IMG/VR virus record: IMGVR_UViG_3300009419_001480
Span: 1 to 28,632 of that record
Direction: 5' to 3' (one strand)
DNA from: a virus
Length of the DNA: 28,632 nt
The notes beneath the pieces were generated by a model. That model ran no database searches and had not been told where the DNA came from. It saw only the letters and a list, made by a program, of their open reading frames with translations. A program made the translations under genes and the position numbers. Below, in pieces: positions 19,720 to 26,162 of the stretch; position 1 is the stretch's first letter; every line of letters begins with the position of its first letter.

Positions 19720-21267
19720 CATCATTCTTGATCCTATAAGGAAATTACTTAAGAATGGAGAACCTGGTTTGGTACTACCATTTAATCTATAATTAAAACT
19801 AAAACCAAATCTTTTACTTAGTTTATAATCAAACGAAGAACCTAATAAAAATCCCATGTGTCTATTCACGGTTGTTTCACCATTTACACTATTCCACGAT
19901 ATTGGTGAAAACATTGTGAATACTTGTGGAGACACGGTTAATTTTTTACTATATTGATATGGTTTGGTCCAAAATGCAATTGCTGATGATGCCACATTAT
20001 AATCAAATCCATTGTTTGCGTTTTTTAAAAATAAATTAATAACTCCGACATTATAACCAAATGTTCCTTTTTTTGGTGTTGGTTTAATCCAAGTATAACC
20101 TAATAGATTCATATAGTTTCCTCCCAAATAGGCAACCGCAGTACCATATGAATGTATTGCATCTAAAGTCCCGTCTTTTTTCATTGCCATTTTTGTGTAC
20201 CCACCTGTGGCAACTACTTGACTTAAATCACTAGTAATTACCATTCCACCACTATAACTTTCATCTCCCGCCATTGATGATTTACTCACACCTATTGATA
20301 TGGATACCAAATATCTATTATCTGGTGTTTGAGCCGTTGTTAAGTCGGAAGACATTAATAATGGATTTGTGACTTCAGTCTTTTTCTTTTTATCCTCTTC
20401 TTTCTTTTTTTCTTCTTTTTTCTCCTCTTTCTTTTCTTCTTCTTTTTTACTTTCTTCTTTCTTCTCTTCTGATTTTTTTTCTTCAGATTTAGTTTCTTCT
20501 TTCTTTTCTTCTGATTTAGTTTCAGTTTTCTTTTCTTCTGTTTTTGATTCAGTTTTACTTTCTGTCTTTGATTCGGTTTTAGTTTCAGTCTTACTTTCCG
20601 ATGATGATGAAGAAGAACTACTTGACGAAGAAGAACTACTTGATGAAGATGATGATCCACCACTTGCTGGTGGTGATGAACTACCACTTGATGGTGGAGG
20701 TGATGAAGTTGGTGGTGGTGTTGATGCAGTACTTGCCGCTGATGACGCGGCACCACTTGCAGCACCACTTGCTGACGAACTTGCTGCTGATGATGCTGCT
20801 GAACTTGCAGCAGACGAAGCGGCTCCACTTGCTGCTGATGAGGCGGAACTACTTGCGGCTGAGGCGGCACTAGCGGCTGCGGCATCTGACGCAGCTTTAG
20901 CTGCAGCATCTGAAGCCGCTTTGGCCGCGGCAGCCGCCGCCGCATCCGCGGCCGCTTTAGCTGCAGCATCTGCCGCCGCTCTTGCCGCTGCTTGTTGAGC
21001 TAAGAAAATTGCATCATCTTGTGTCGAACACGGTGTTGCAAATATAGAATTTACCCATAATTGGAACGCTCCACTATTAATATCCGCTAATGTGACAATT
21101 CTTGATTTACCTCTAATAATTGCAATTGTTTGATTTTGACCAAATGGAATTGTAACCACGTAAACTTTATTATCACATGGGTCAATGTAAGTCTGTGTTA
21201 TTGTACTTTGACCAAAAGACTTACCACAAAAAAATAATATTAGGAGAGAGATAATATATTTTTTCAT
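19714..21267 (-). CDS. Exported protein with Ala/Ser/Lys-Glu stalk and C-terminal beta-rich domain
   Basis: 517 aa. Signal peptide MKKYIISLLILFFCGKSFGQ, then a small folded domain (21-80, two Cys), an Ala-rich helix (about 91-140, AADAAAKAAAD-like units), Ala/Ser (140-183), a Pro/Ser spacer, a run of about 19 Ser, SKTE repeats, and a Lys/Glu tract to about 298. The last 200 residues (from about 315) are beta-rich with alternating aromatic and small residues, ending SNFLIGSRMML. They share landmarks with the 297-aa protein at 25269: KKGTFGYNVGV versus KKFGTFGYSVI, and LTVSPQVFTM versus VNISPQIFAM. Probably an outer-membrane barrel with a long stalk-like insert. Function unknown; adhesion or surface masking is possible. 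Confidence 0.82.
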   Translation of the reverse strand: MKKYIISLLILFFCGKSFGQSTITQTYIDPCDNKVYVVTIPFGQNQTIAIIRGKSRIVTLADINSGAFQLWVNSIFATPCSTQDDAIFLAQQAAARAAADAAAKAAADAAAAAAAKAASDAAAKAASDAAAASAASAASSSASSAASGAASSAASSAASSAASSSASGAASGAASSAASTASTPPPTSSPPPSSGSSSPPASGGSSSSSSSSSSSSSSSSSSSESKTETKTESKTESKTESKTEEKKTETKSEEKKEETKSEEKKSEEKKEESKKEEEKKEEKKEEKKKEEDKKKKTEVTNPLLMSSDLTTAQTPDNRYLVSISIGVSKSSMAGDESYSGGMVITSDLSQVVATGGYTKMAMKKDGTLDAIHSYGTAVAYLGGNYMNLLGYTWIKPTPKKGTFGYNVGVINLFLKNANNGFDYNVASSAIAFWTKPYQYSKKLTVSPQVFTMFSPISWNSVNGETTVNRHMGFLLGSSFDYKLSKRFGFSFNYRLNGSTKPGSPFLSNFLIGSRMML

Positions 21268-21719
21268 TATTTATTGTTCAGTCCGATTGATATTTGAGAA
21301 TACTTTCTAATTGGGTCAGTATCTAATTTTAATGTGAACCATTTGAAATCTCTTATTAGTCCGACTTTGAATGTGGTAAAGTTTATATTTGATTTTGGAA
21401 ATGATATACCACCTAAGTCATCTTTACCCTGATATCTTTGAATTTCGTTACCAAATCCTATCATTGTATGTACTCCGAATTTATTGAATCTCTTTCCACC
21501 TCCTAAATAAAGTGTATGTTCTTTTGTGAATATCTCTTTACTAACAGGAAAATCTGCAATAACTAAATTACCATTTGGAAAATACTGATTTCTATCTATA
21601 TCATAACTCATCACATAATCCATAATGAAATATCCTTTCTTACCTCCGATAGTTCCCCAAAATGATGCTTGTTTATTGTTTGTGTGACCAATACCAACGA
21701 TGTATATACCTTTTCTTTT
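21267..21719 (-). CDS. C-terminal part of a frameshifted exported beta-rich protein
   Basis: Open frame from 21719; the first ATG in it (21623) is internal. It reads GIYIVGIGHTNNKQASFWGT, then GGKKGYFIMDYVMSYDIDRN, and on to LKLDTDPIRKYSQISIGLNN. The content is typical of an outer-membrane barrel or beta-sandwich. It continues the exported protein encoded at 21611-22084 after a one-base shift between 21711 and 21721, giving a joint product of about 272 aa. Its stop is next to the start of the 517-aa gene, so they share an operon. A -1 shift on the A-rich AGAAAAGAAAAGG would fuse them in vivo, but a missing base in the assembly is as likely. Confidence 0.75.
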   Translation of the reverse strand, partial: KRKGIYIVGIGHTNNKQASFWGTIGGKKGYFIMDYVMSYDIDRNQYFPNGNLVIADFPVSKEIFTKEHTLYLGGGKRFNKFGVHTMIGFGNEIQRYQGKDDLGGISFPKSNINFTTFKVGLIRDFKWFTLKLDTDPIRKYSQISIGLNNK

Positions 21720-22084
21720 CTAATAGTGTCTCTTTTACCATTTTCATATACACGAATCACACTTCTTTGTCTCCACCCAAAATCATCATACCATATGTAT
21801 GGGAATGGTTGGTACCATCCCCAATTACCCCAATAATAACCAAATTGATTAGGTCTGCCCCAATTTTGAATTCTAACTCTTCCACGAGGGTCTGGTTGTG
21901 ATTGTCTAGGTGAATTATTTCTCCATCTACTTATATCGTTTGTTTGTGTAGTGTTTTGTTGTACTCTAGGCACTTCCACTCTTGTTTGTGGAGTTGATTG
22001 TTGTGGAGGATTGGTTCTCCAATTTGACACTTGTCCAAATATCAGGGACGGTATTAATAATAATACAAATAAGAGAGTTTTCAT
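21611..22084 (-). CDS. N-terminal part of a frameshifted exported protein (Trp/Arg/Asn/Pro-rich)
   Basis: 157 aa as read. Signal peptide MKTLLFVLLLIPSLIFGQ, then low-complexity Gln/Pro/Arg/Asn with repeated WR(T/N)N motifs (SNWRTNPPQQS, SRWRNNSPRQS), an aromatic patch (FGYYWGNWGWYQPFPYIWYD) and VIRVYENGKRDTIRKEK. After this point the frame gives an unrelated tail; the natural continuation (GIYIVGIGHTNN) lies one base away and encodes a beta-rich domain. The true protein is about 272 aa. It is downstream of a CsgG-like gene but separated by a terminator, and carries its own TATTTATA box. The family is not recognised; the domain plan resembles the 517-aa neighbour. Confidence 0.78.
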   Translation of the reverse strand: MKTLLFVLLLIPSLIFGQVSNWRTNPPQQSTPQTRVEVPRVQQNTTQTNDISRWRNNSPRQSQPDPRGRVRIQNWGRPNQFGYYWGNWGWYQPFPYIWYDDFGWRQRSVIRVYENGKRDTIRKEKVYTSLVLVTQTINKHHFGELSEVRKDISLWIM

Positions 22085-22097
22085 AGATTTGTTTTTA

Positions 22098-22105
22098 TAT
22101 AAATA
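22098..22105 (-). promoter_or_regulatory. TATTTATA box upstream of the exported protein gene
   Basis: ATATTTATATAAAAAC on the coding strand, 13 nt before the ATG at 22084 and just after a terminator. Same octamer as before head genes. Confidence 0.36.
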
Positions 22106-22106
22106 T

Positions 22107-22136
22107 AAAAAAAGGGGGTTATTATACCCCCTTTTT
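22107..22136 (-). terminator. Intrinsic terminator after the CsgG-like gene
   Basis: Eleven-base stem AAAAAGGGGGT / ACCCCCTTTTT with loop of six, T-run on the minus strand; the A-run on the other side makes it potentially bidirectional. Confidence 0.87.
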
Positions 22137-22158
22137 AATAATTCTTTATGTTAAGATT

Positions 22159-22881
22159 TTATTTTGTGAAAATACCCTTTTTAATCATTCTATCTAAAAT
22201 GTTAGCACAAGCAACATCTAAAGCCTTTTTTGTTGCAATTGATATTGTTGATTGATTAAACTTAATTGGGTCTATCGTTGCATCTGACAATAAGGTTAGT
22301 TCTCTTTTTGTTGTGGCTTCACCTAAACCTGATCCACCGAATACTACTCCAGTTTCAGCATTTGTAAATCTAACCTGAAGACCTATACGAGTTACCATAT
22401 TGTCTTTAATACCGTCTTTTAGGTTAATGGTTTCATCTTCTGATACCGAGTAGTCATAACACTCAATAGTGACAAAATACTCCGCCAAATTGATTTTACC
22501 ACGACCATCTAATTTGTTTTCAGATATGCCTGCTGCAGATGCTTGGAATTGTTTTACCATACGATTCTTAATTTCCGTTTTATCTTCGGTAAATTTGAAT
22601 CTGTTTAAGTTTTCAAGGTATTCCATTGAAATATTGGCAACACCTAAACCAACACGTTTTTCTTTTAATTCAGGATACATCTCATACATTTCATCAGAAA
22701 TTCCGGCCTTTAATATTTGAATTGGAATTTGGGGTCCATCGTAATCCATGTAAGCACTTATATCTCTTTTCTTTTCAAAGTCTGCCTTATACTCTTCTGT
22801 TTTAGTTTTACCAATTGTTTGTGCACTAACGGCAACAACGCTTAGTAAAAGAACACTTAATAATATTAATAATTTTTTCAT
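22159..22881 (-). CDS. CsgG-like exported protein
   Basis: 240 aa. Signal peptide MKKLLILLSVLLLSVVAVSAQ. The mature part follows the CsgG/LpoB-type pattern: VGLGVANISMEYLENLNRFK (first strand and helix), AEYFVTIECYDYSVSEDE (the A-D-Y-x-V-T strand), TRIGLQVRFTNAETGVVFGG (strand with T-G-V-V), then SIATKKALDVACANILDRMI (C-terminal helix). In bacteria CsgG makes the outer-membrane pore for curli. There is no lipobox cysteine, unlike E. coli CsgG, so a soluble periplasmic or non-lipidated relative is possible. No curli subunit or CsgE/F gene is visible, so curli secretion is not claimed. It lies in a block of exported phage proteins. The family call is from pattern only. Confidence 0.68.
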   Translation of the reverse strand: MKKLLILLSVLLLSVVAVSAQTIGKTKTEEYKADFEKKRDISAYMDYDGPQIPIQILKAGISDEMYEMYPELKEKRVGLGVANISMEYLENLNRFKFTEDKTEIKNRMVKQFQASAAGISENKLDGRGKINLAEYFVTIECYDYSVSEDETINLKDGIKDNMVTRIGLQVRFTNAETGVVFGGSGLGEATTKRELTLLSDATIDPIKFNQSTISIATKKALDVACANILDRMIKKGIFTK

Positions 22882-22891
22882 ACATTCTATT

Positions 22892-23062
22892 TTAACCCTT
22901 CCAATTTTTTGGGTGTGATTTTCTTTTAAATGTTTTATTTTTTACTTCTTCAACAACCTCAACAATTTCAGGTTCTGAAATTACTTCTTCAACAACCTCG
23001 ACAATTTCGGGTTCCGTAATTATTTCTTCAATAATTGTAACGATTTCATTATTTTCTTCCAT
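22892..23062 (-). CDS. Small acidic protein with a duplicated EEVISEPEIVEVV motif
   Basis: 56 aa. MEENNEIVTIIEEIITEPEI, a second copy EEVISEPEIVEVVEEV, then a basic tail KNKTFKRKSHPKNWKG. The two 13-to-15-residue units are also near-identical in DNA (CTTCAACAACCTC repeats). Charge is strongly split: acidic repeats, basic end. No signal peptide. Located 10 nt upstream of the CsgG-like gene and after a terminator, so it may head that transcript. The repeats and regular codon pattern support a real gene; no family recognised. Confidence 0.6.
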   Translation of the reverse strand: MEENNEIVTIIEEIITEPEIVEVVEEVISEPEIVEVVEEVKNKTFKRKSHPKNWKG

Positions 23063-23089
23063 TTTTAATTAATTTTAAATAAATTTTTA

Positions 23090-23117
23090 TTAAAAAAGGG
23101 GGGTTTTATCCCCCCTT
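23090..23117 (-). terminator. Intrinsic terminator after the 85-aa holin-like gene
   Basis: Stem AAGGGGGG / CCCCCCTT with loop ATAAAA, followed by a T-run on the minus strand, 4 nt after the gene's stop. Confidence 0.87.
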
Positions 23118-23121
23118 AATA

Positions 23122-23379
23122 TTAACCTTCCATTTCGTCTTTCTTTTTGTGTGTGAACTTGTCCACCGTATCAGCACCCATACCAATTCCTGTGATTAAC
23201 ATCACAGCATTAACTAATTCAGGTGACGGTGCGAAATCCGCGTGAGAGAACGAATTTAATACCATCGTAATACATAGGAACATTGCACCTACCATTGCTA
23301 TTACCGGCTTAACCGATATTGATCCCCTTTCATCTTTGAAAAGTTCGATAACCCATTCTTTAAATTTCATTTTTGTCAA
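23122..23379 (-). CDS. Small two-helix membrane protein, holin-like
   Basis: 85 aa. Cytoplasmic-type N-terminus MTKMKFKEWVIELFKDERGS, a first membrane helix (about 24-45, VKPVIAMVGAMFLCITMVLN), a short loop, a second hydrophobic helix (about 55-72, ELVNAVMLITGIGMGAD) and a charged tail THKKKDEMEG. Size, two helices and a highly charged C-terminus fit class II holins, and the neighbouring 209-aa gene looks like another holin. No endolysin is visible in this window to confirm a lysis cassette. Translation starts 16 nt after the upstream stop. A membrane role is clear, the holin call is moderate. Confidence 0.6.
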   Translation of the reverse strand: MTKMKFKEWVIELFKDERGSISVKPVIAMVGAMFLCITMVLNSFSHADFAPSPELVNAVMLITGIGMGADTVDKFTHKKKDEMEG

Positions 23380-23395
23380 TTTTTAATTTTATTTA

Positions 23396-24025
23396 TTATC
23401 CTTCCATATGCATTTCTGCAATTTCATCTTTTATCTTACCACATTTCAAACATTCCTCAGTACCATCTCCGTCTAAATCTCCCCAAACGTGTTCACATTG
23501 TCTGTGTGCGAAATACATGTCAATTTTACCATCACCATCAAAATCAATACCATCCATTGTACCATCACCATCTTCATCAACCTCCACACCAGTTCTTGGT
23601 TGTGTAGTCGGTACTTGTTCAAACGTATCGTTTATCTTTTCAACTTTTGAATTCTCTAATGCTGTTTGAAATGATTCAGGAATTAAAGGACTATTATTCG
23701 GTGGAGTTACAGGCATATCAGCTGTGTTACTTAATGATGTACCATCTTCCTCATCCATTTTCTGAACTAACATCTTATCCTTATCGGTATCACTAAACCA
23801 ATAGTCAATGATTTTACCATAAGAACCAATGAAAGCACCTAATAACAATAAAAGAAGTTCTTTCCATTCTCCCGCTATTTCTGATTTGTTTAGTATGGCG
23901 AAAAACATTCCTCCTATAATAAACATAAATCCACCCAATACTAACGCAGTAATATACCATCTGCGTTTCATCATATTACTCAATAAATCTTTAAAACCAC
24001 TCGGTTGTTCTTTTTTTTCTGACAT
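23396..24025 (-). CDS. Holin-like membrane protein with C-terminal Ca-binding loops and Cys cluster
   Basis: 209 aa. N-terminal module: WYITALVLGGFMFIIGGMFF (23-42) and LLLLLLGAFIGSYGKIIDYW (57-76) followed by FSDTDKDK, resembling the 3TM-type phage holin pattern in which the last helix ends in a YWF motif. Then a flexible linker (90-145) and a C-terminal module with EF-hand-like repeats: DEDGDGTMDG (150-159), DFDGDGKIDM (161-170) and DLDGDGTEEC (183-192). Cys177, Cys192 and Cys195 with His178 could bind a metal. The fusion is unusual: calcium-type loops on a holin would put divalent cations or a partner protein in control. Part of the exported/lysis block. Confidence 0.68.
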   Translation of the reverse strand: MSEKKEQPSGFKDLLSNMMKRRWYITALVLGGFMFIIGGMFFAILNKSEIAGEWKELLLLLLGAFIGSYGKIIDYWFSDTDKDKMLVQKMDEEDGTSLSNTADMPVTPPNNSPLIPESFQTALENSKVEKINDTFEQVPTTQPRTGVEVDEDGDGTMDGIDFDGDGKIDMYFAHRQCEHVWGDLDGDGTEECLKCGKIKDEIAEMHMEG

Positions 24026-24047
24026 TTTTAATTGTTTTACTAAATTT

Positions 24048-24200
24048 TTATCTTTCCCAACGCCAGCCCTTTTTCTTTCCTCTAATAACTAGATATGTAC
24101 AACCGATTACGAATGATGATAAAAACCATATTGGTGAATCGATTGCTATTCCTATCATAGATATAGAAACCACTGATATAAAACTTAACCCCTGTTCCAT
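24048..24200 (-). CDS. Small two-helix membrane protein
   Basis: 50 aa from the ATG at 24200, which starts 1 nt after the upstream stop; the in-frame ATG at 24236 would overlap the upstream gene by 35 nt and is rejected. Two hydrophobic segments (LSFISVVSISMIGIAIDS, PIWFLSSFVIGCTYLVI) and a strongly basic end RGKKKGWRWER give a hairpin with cytoplasmic tail. Holin- or antiholin-like size, no motif to decide. Tightly packed between the 105-aa and 209-aa membrane proteins. Confidence 0.62.
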   Translation of the reverse strand: MEQGLSFISVVSISMIGIAIDSPIWFLSSFVIGCTYLVIRGKKKGWRWER

Positions 24201-24201
24201 A

Positions 24202-24519
24202 TTACCACTTAGGAGCCTCTTCTTTAAACTCATCACCTTCTTTTTTCTTAACCGGTGCTGGTTTTTCTTTAATTGTTTCTTTTTCTTTAATTACAACTGT
24301 CTTACCACCACCTGACGCTTGTTGTGCCTGTTGGTTTGAGTTTGTAATGTTAATTACAGGTGCTGCCTGTTGTACCGGTGCAGGTTCATCACCACCACCC
24401 GTTATTTGGGTTACTCCCCAAGTTCCTAATCCCATTACTGCTGTTGTTATTACACCAATAATAGTTTTTTTCAATCCTGATAAAGTCCCATCGTTTGAAT
24501 TTTCTACTTCTTCTGACAT
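24202..24519 (-). CDS. Single-helix membrane protein with Pro/Lys-rich tail
   Basis: 105 aa. Acidic N-terminus MSEEVENSNDGTLSGLKK, one membrane helix (about 19-40, TIIGVITTAVMGLGTWGVTQ), then Gly/Asp, Pro-Gln-Ala (PAPVQQAAP), a Gln/Asn patch, GGGK and a Lys/Glu/Pro-rich end (KEKETIKEKPAPVKKKEGDE). Topology would be N-in, tail in the periplasm. The charged Pro/Lys tail could cross the cell wall as an inner-membrane spanin or TonB-like arm, with the lipoproteins at 24540 and 24924 as outer-membrane partners; this is inferred from arrangement only. Real gene by its packing in the operon. Confidence 0.65.
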   Translation of the reverse strand: MSEEVENSNDGTLSGLKKTIIGVITTAVMGLGTWGVTQITGGGDEPAPVQQAAPVINITNSNQQAQQASGGGKTVVIKEKETIKEKPAPVKKKEGDEFKEEAPKW

Positions 24520-24539
24520 TGTATTTTGTTTTTATATAA

Positions 24540-24920
24540 TTATTGTATTTTATTAAAATCTGTAATTCCTAATTGTTTACCGTTAGAGTCAAACAATCCA
24601 ATTCTGTATGCTGATGATGGTAATGCGTTTGTGTAAACCTTCAATAAATTATCACCGGCAATTACATTCATTGTTTCTTTAGATACCACCCTATTTGAAA
24701 TGTCAAATATTTTAATTGTTACCGAACCTGCGGTTTCAATTTTAACGTTCATAGCCACTTCTGAAGTGACAAATGCTGATTGTAGTTTAATACCAACAGA
24801 ACTTGCCATTTTAAGGTCTTCTGATATTGATTGAGGTGCGGGTAAGATATCGTCCTTATAACATCCTGTTAAAATTGTGGATACCAATACCAATAAGAGA
24901 ATCTTTTTCATTTTTGTCAT
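24540..24920 (-). CDS. Lipoprotein with surface-export motif and type IX sorting-domain-like C-terminus
   Basis: 126 aa. Signal peptide and lipobox VSTILTGC; Cys20 is followed by YKDD, i.e. Lys at +2 and Asp-Asp at +3/+4, matching the K-(D/E)2 lipoprotein export signal described for surface lipoproteins of Bacteroidota. The C-terminal 75 residues (VTIKIFDISNRVVSKETMNV, GDNLLKVYTNALPSSAYRIG, LFDSNGKQL) have the strand pattern of the type A C-terminal sorting domain of type IX secretion. Because it is lipid-anchored, that domain is probably a structural or binding module, not a sorting signal. It sits 3 nt after a paralogous lipoprotein gene. Predicted to be displayed on the host surface during infection. 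Confidence 0.8.
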   Translation of the reverse strand: MTKMKKILLLVLVSTILTGCYKDDILPAPQSISEDLKMASSVGIKLQSAFVTSEVAMNVKIETAGSVTIKIFDISNRVVSKETMNVIAGDNLLKVYTNALPSSAYRIGLFDSNGKQLGITDFNKIQ

Positions 24921-24923
24921 TTT

Positions 24924-25265
24924 TTAATTTACTATTATTGTTGTCTTTTTTAATTCTTTTTTATCCACATCCTCAAGTACTAAATATAAATATCCCTTGG
25001 GTAGTGAATTGGTATAAATCTTTTTTTCATTTTCACCTATTTGACCATTAAATTTTTCTCGACTTATTACTTGTCCACTATTTTTATCGATTAAAATTAA
25101 ATAATGTACAGTATTAGAGGTTAAATCAAAAAAAATTGATTGACCATTTGTTACACTACTTTCACCCACATTGAATATTTTTTCAACAGGGGAAGTTGGG
25201 GTTGGGATATCCATCTTAGTACAACCCCATAGTAAAATCACAAATATGAATAGTATTTTTTTCAT
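24924..25265 (-). CDS. Lipoprotein paralogous to the 126-aa neighbour
   Basis: 113 aa. Signal peptide MKKILFIFVILLWGC with Cys15 as lipid anchor (lipobox variant LLWGC). The following TKMD has Lys at +2 and Asp at +4, only a partial surface-export motif. After a short Pro-rich spacer (IPTPTSPVEK) comes the same beta domain plan as the neighbour: VHYLILIDKNSGQVISREKF, GENEKKIYTNSLPKGYLYLV, LEDVDKKELKKTTIIVN; both proteins share the (V/I)YTN(A/S)LP core. So the two genes arose by tandem duplication. Packed 3 nt from each neighbour, in one operon with the barrel-like and lectin genes. Confidence 0.78.
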   Translation of the reverse strand: MKKILFIFVILLWGCTKMDIPTPTSPVEKIFNVGESSVTNGQSIFFDLTSNTVHYLILIDKNSGQVISREKFNGQIGENEKKIYTNSLPKGYLYLVLEDVDKKELKKTTIIVN

Positions 25266-25268
25266 ATG

Positions 25269-26162
25269 TTAAAATTGAAAGTTTGTTCCTATCATAAACA
25301 TTATTGGATTACTCTTTTTATACCCAACCGATTCGCTCAATTTGTCAAAAGTTGTGTTATATCTAATATTAGTATTCAAAATGAACCTTTTAGTTATTTT
25401 CCAATCAATAGATGTTCCATAATATAAGTCCAAATTGAAATCGTCTATATATGCTAAATCCGATTCAGTACCATCTTTAAATACTTTATATACATCGCTC
25501 ATTGCAAATATTTGTGGTGATATGTTTACTCTCTTTGTTTTCAATGTATATGTGTACATCACCATACCTCTATAACTTATTTCACTTGATGCCGGTATCA
25601 TTGGGTATATTAAATCTTTAAAATCACCATTTTCATCTACCGTATATTTTCCTTCCCACTCACCCTGATAAGTCTCCCAAAATGATTTTGACGCAATTAC
25701 ACTATAACCGAATGTTCCAAACTTTTTAGTTCTGAATACATCGATAAATGATAATGTAATATCTTTTTGGAAATCAAAATCCGTTGAATAAAATGATTGT
25801 AATGTAGTAGTTCTTTTTTCAGTATTTTTACTAAGGCCATAACCCACACCATAGTAGTTCCATATAGGATTTATTGATCCCGCGAATGTATGTCCCCACT
25901 GCCCATTCATAGATGATTTATTGTAACCCAAATTAAGAGTAGTTGATATTTGTTTTCCAATTATACCAACTGATAAGTTTGAGGATGAAAGTACATCTTT
26001 TGAAAAATTAACATAGGATTGTAATATACCCACATCGTTCCAATCATCACTCTCTCCAAATAATTCTTTTGCCGATAGTTGTAATGTATCGGGTTTTTGT
26101 ATTTGTGCATTTGATACAAATCCAATCAAAACTAACGATATGATTAATAATAGTTTTTTCAT
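25269..26162 (-). CDS. Exported beta-barrel-like protein, related to the end of the 517-aa protein
   Basis: 297 aa. Signal peptide MKKLLLIISLVLIGFVSNAQ. The rest is beta-rich with Gly/aromatic alternation typical of outer-membrane barrels: SVGIIGKQISTTLNLGYNKS, FAGSINPIWNYYGVGYGLSK, KKFGTFGYSVIASKSF, VNISPQIFAMSDVYKV, and the end MFMIGTNFQF with terminal phenylalanine, as expected of a barrel. Several landmarks align with the C-terminal domain of the 517-aa protein at 19714, so they appear to be paralogues. It starts within the stop of the lectin gene (TAATG overlap) and is followed 3 nt later by a lipoprotein gene. A role with the secreted lectin, for example as its membrane anchor, is conceivable. 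Confidence 0.82.
   Translation of the reverse strand: MKKLLLIISLVLIGFVSNAQIQKPDTLQLSAKELFGESDDWNDVGILQSYVNFSKDVLSSSNLSVGIIGKQISTTLNLGYNKSSMNGQWGHTFAGSINPIWNYYGVGYGLSKNTEKRTTTLQSFYSTDFDFQKDITLSFIDVFRTKKFGTFGYSVIASKSFWETYQGEWEGKYTVDENGDFKDLIYPMIPASSEISYRGMVMYTYTLKTKRVNISPQIFAMSDVYKVFKDGTESDLAYIDDFNLDLYYGTSIDWKITKRFILNTNIRYNTTFDKLSESVGYKKSNPIMFMIGTNFQF

Noticed and set aside
20369-20998. Plus-strand 209-aa frame (Ser/Phe then Ala/Asp-rich) opposite the 517-aa gene
   Set aside because: Shadow of the low-complexity Ala/Ser/Lys-Glu tracts on the minus strand; no start context or family similarity.
24540-24920. The C-terminal domain of the lipoprotein as a functional type IX secretion signal
   Set aside because: The protein is lipid-anchored with a surface-export motif, so the type IX route would be redundant; kept as domain resemblance only.
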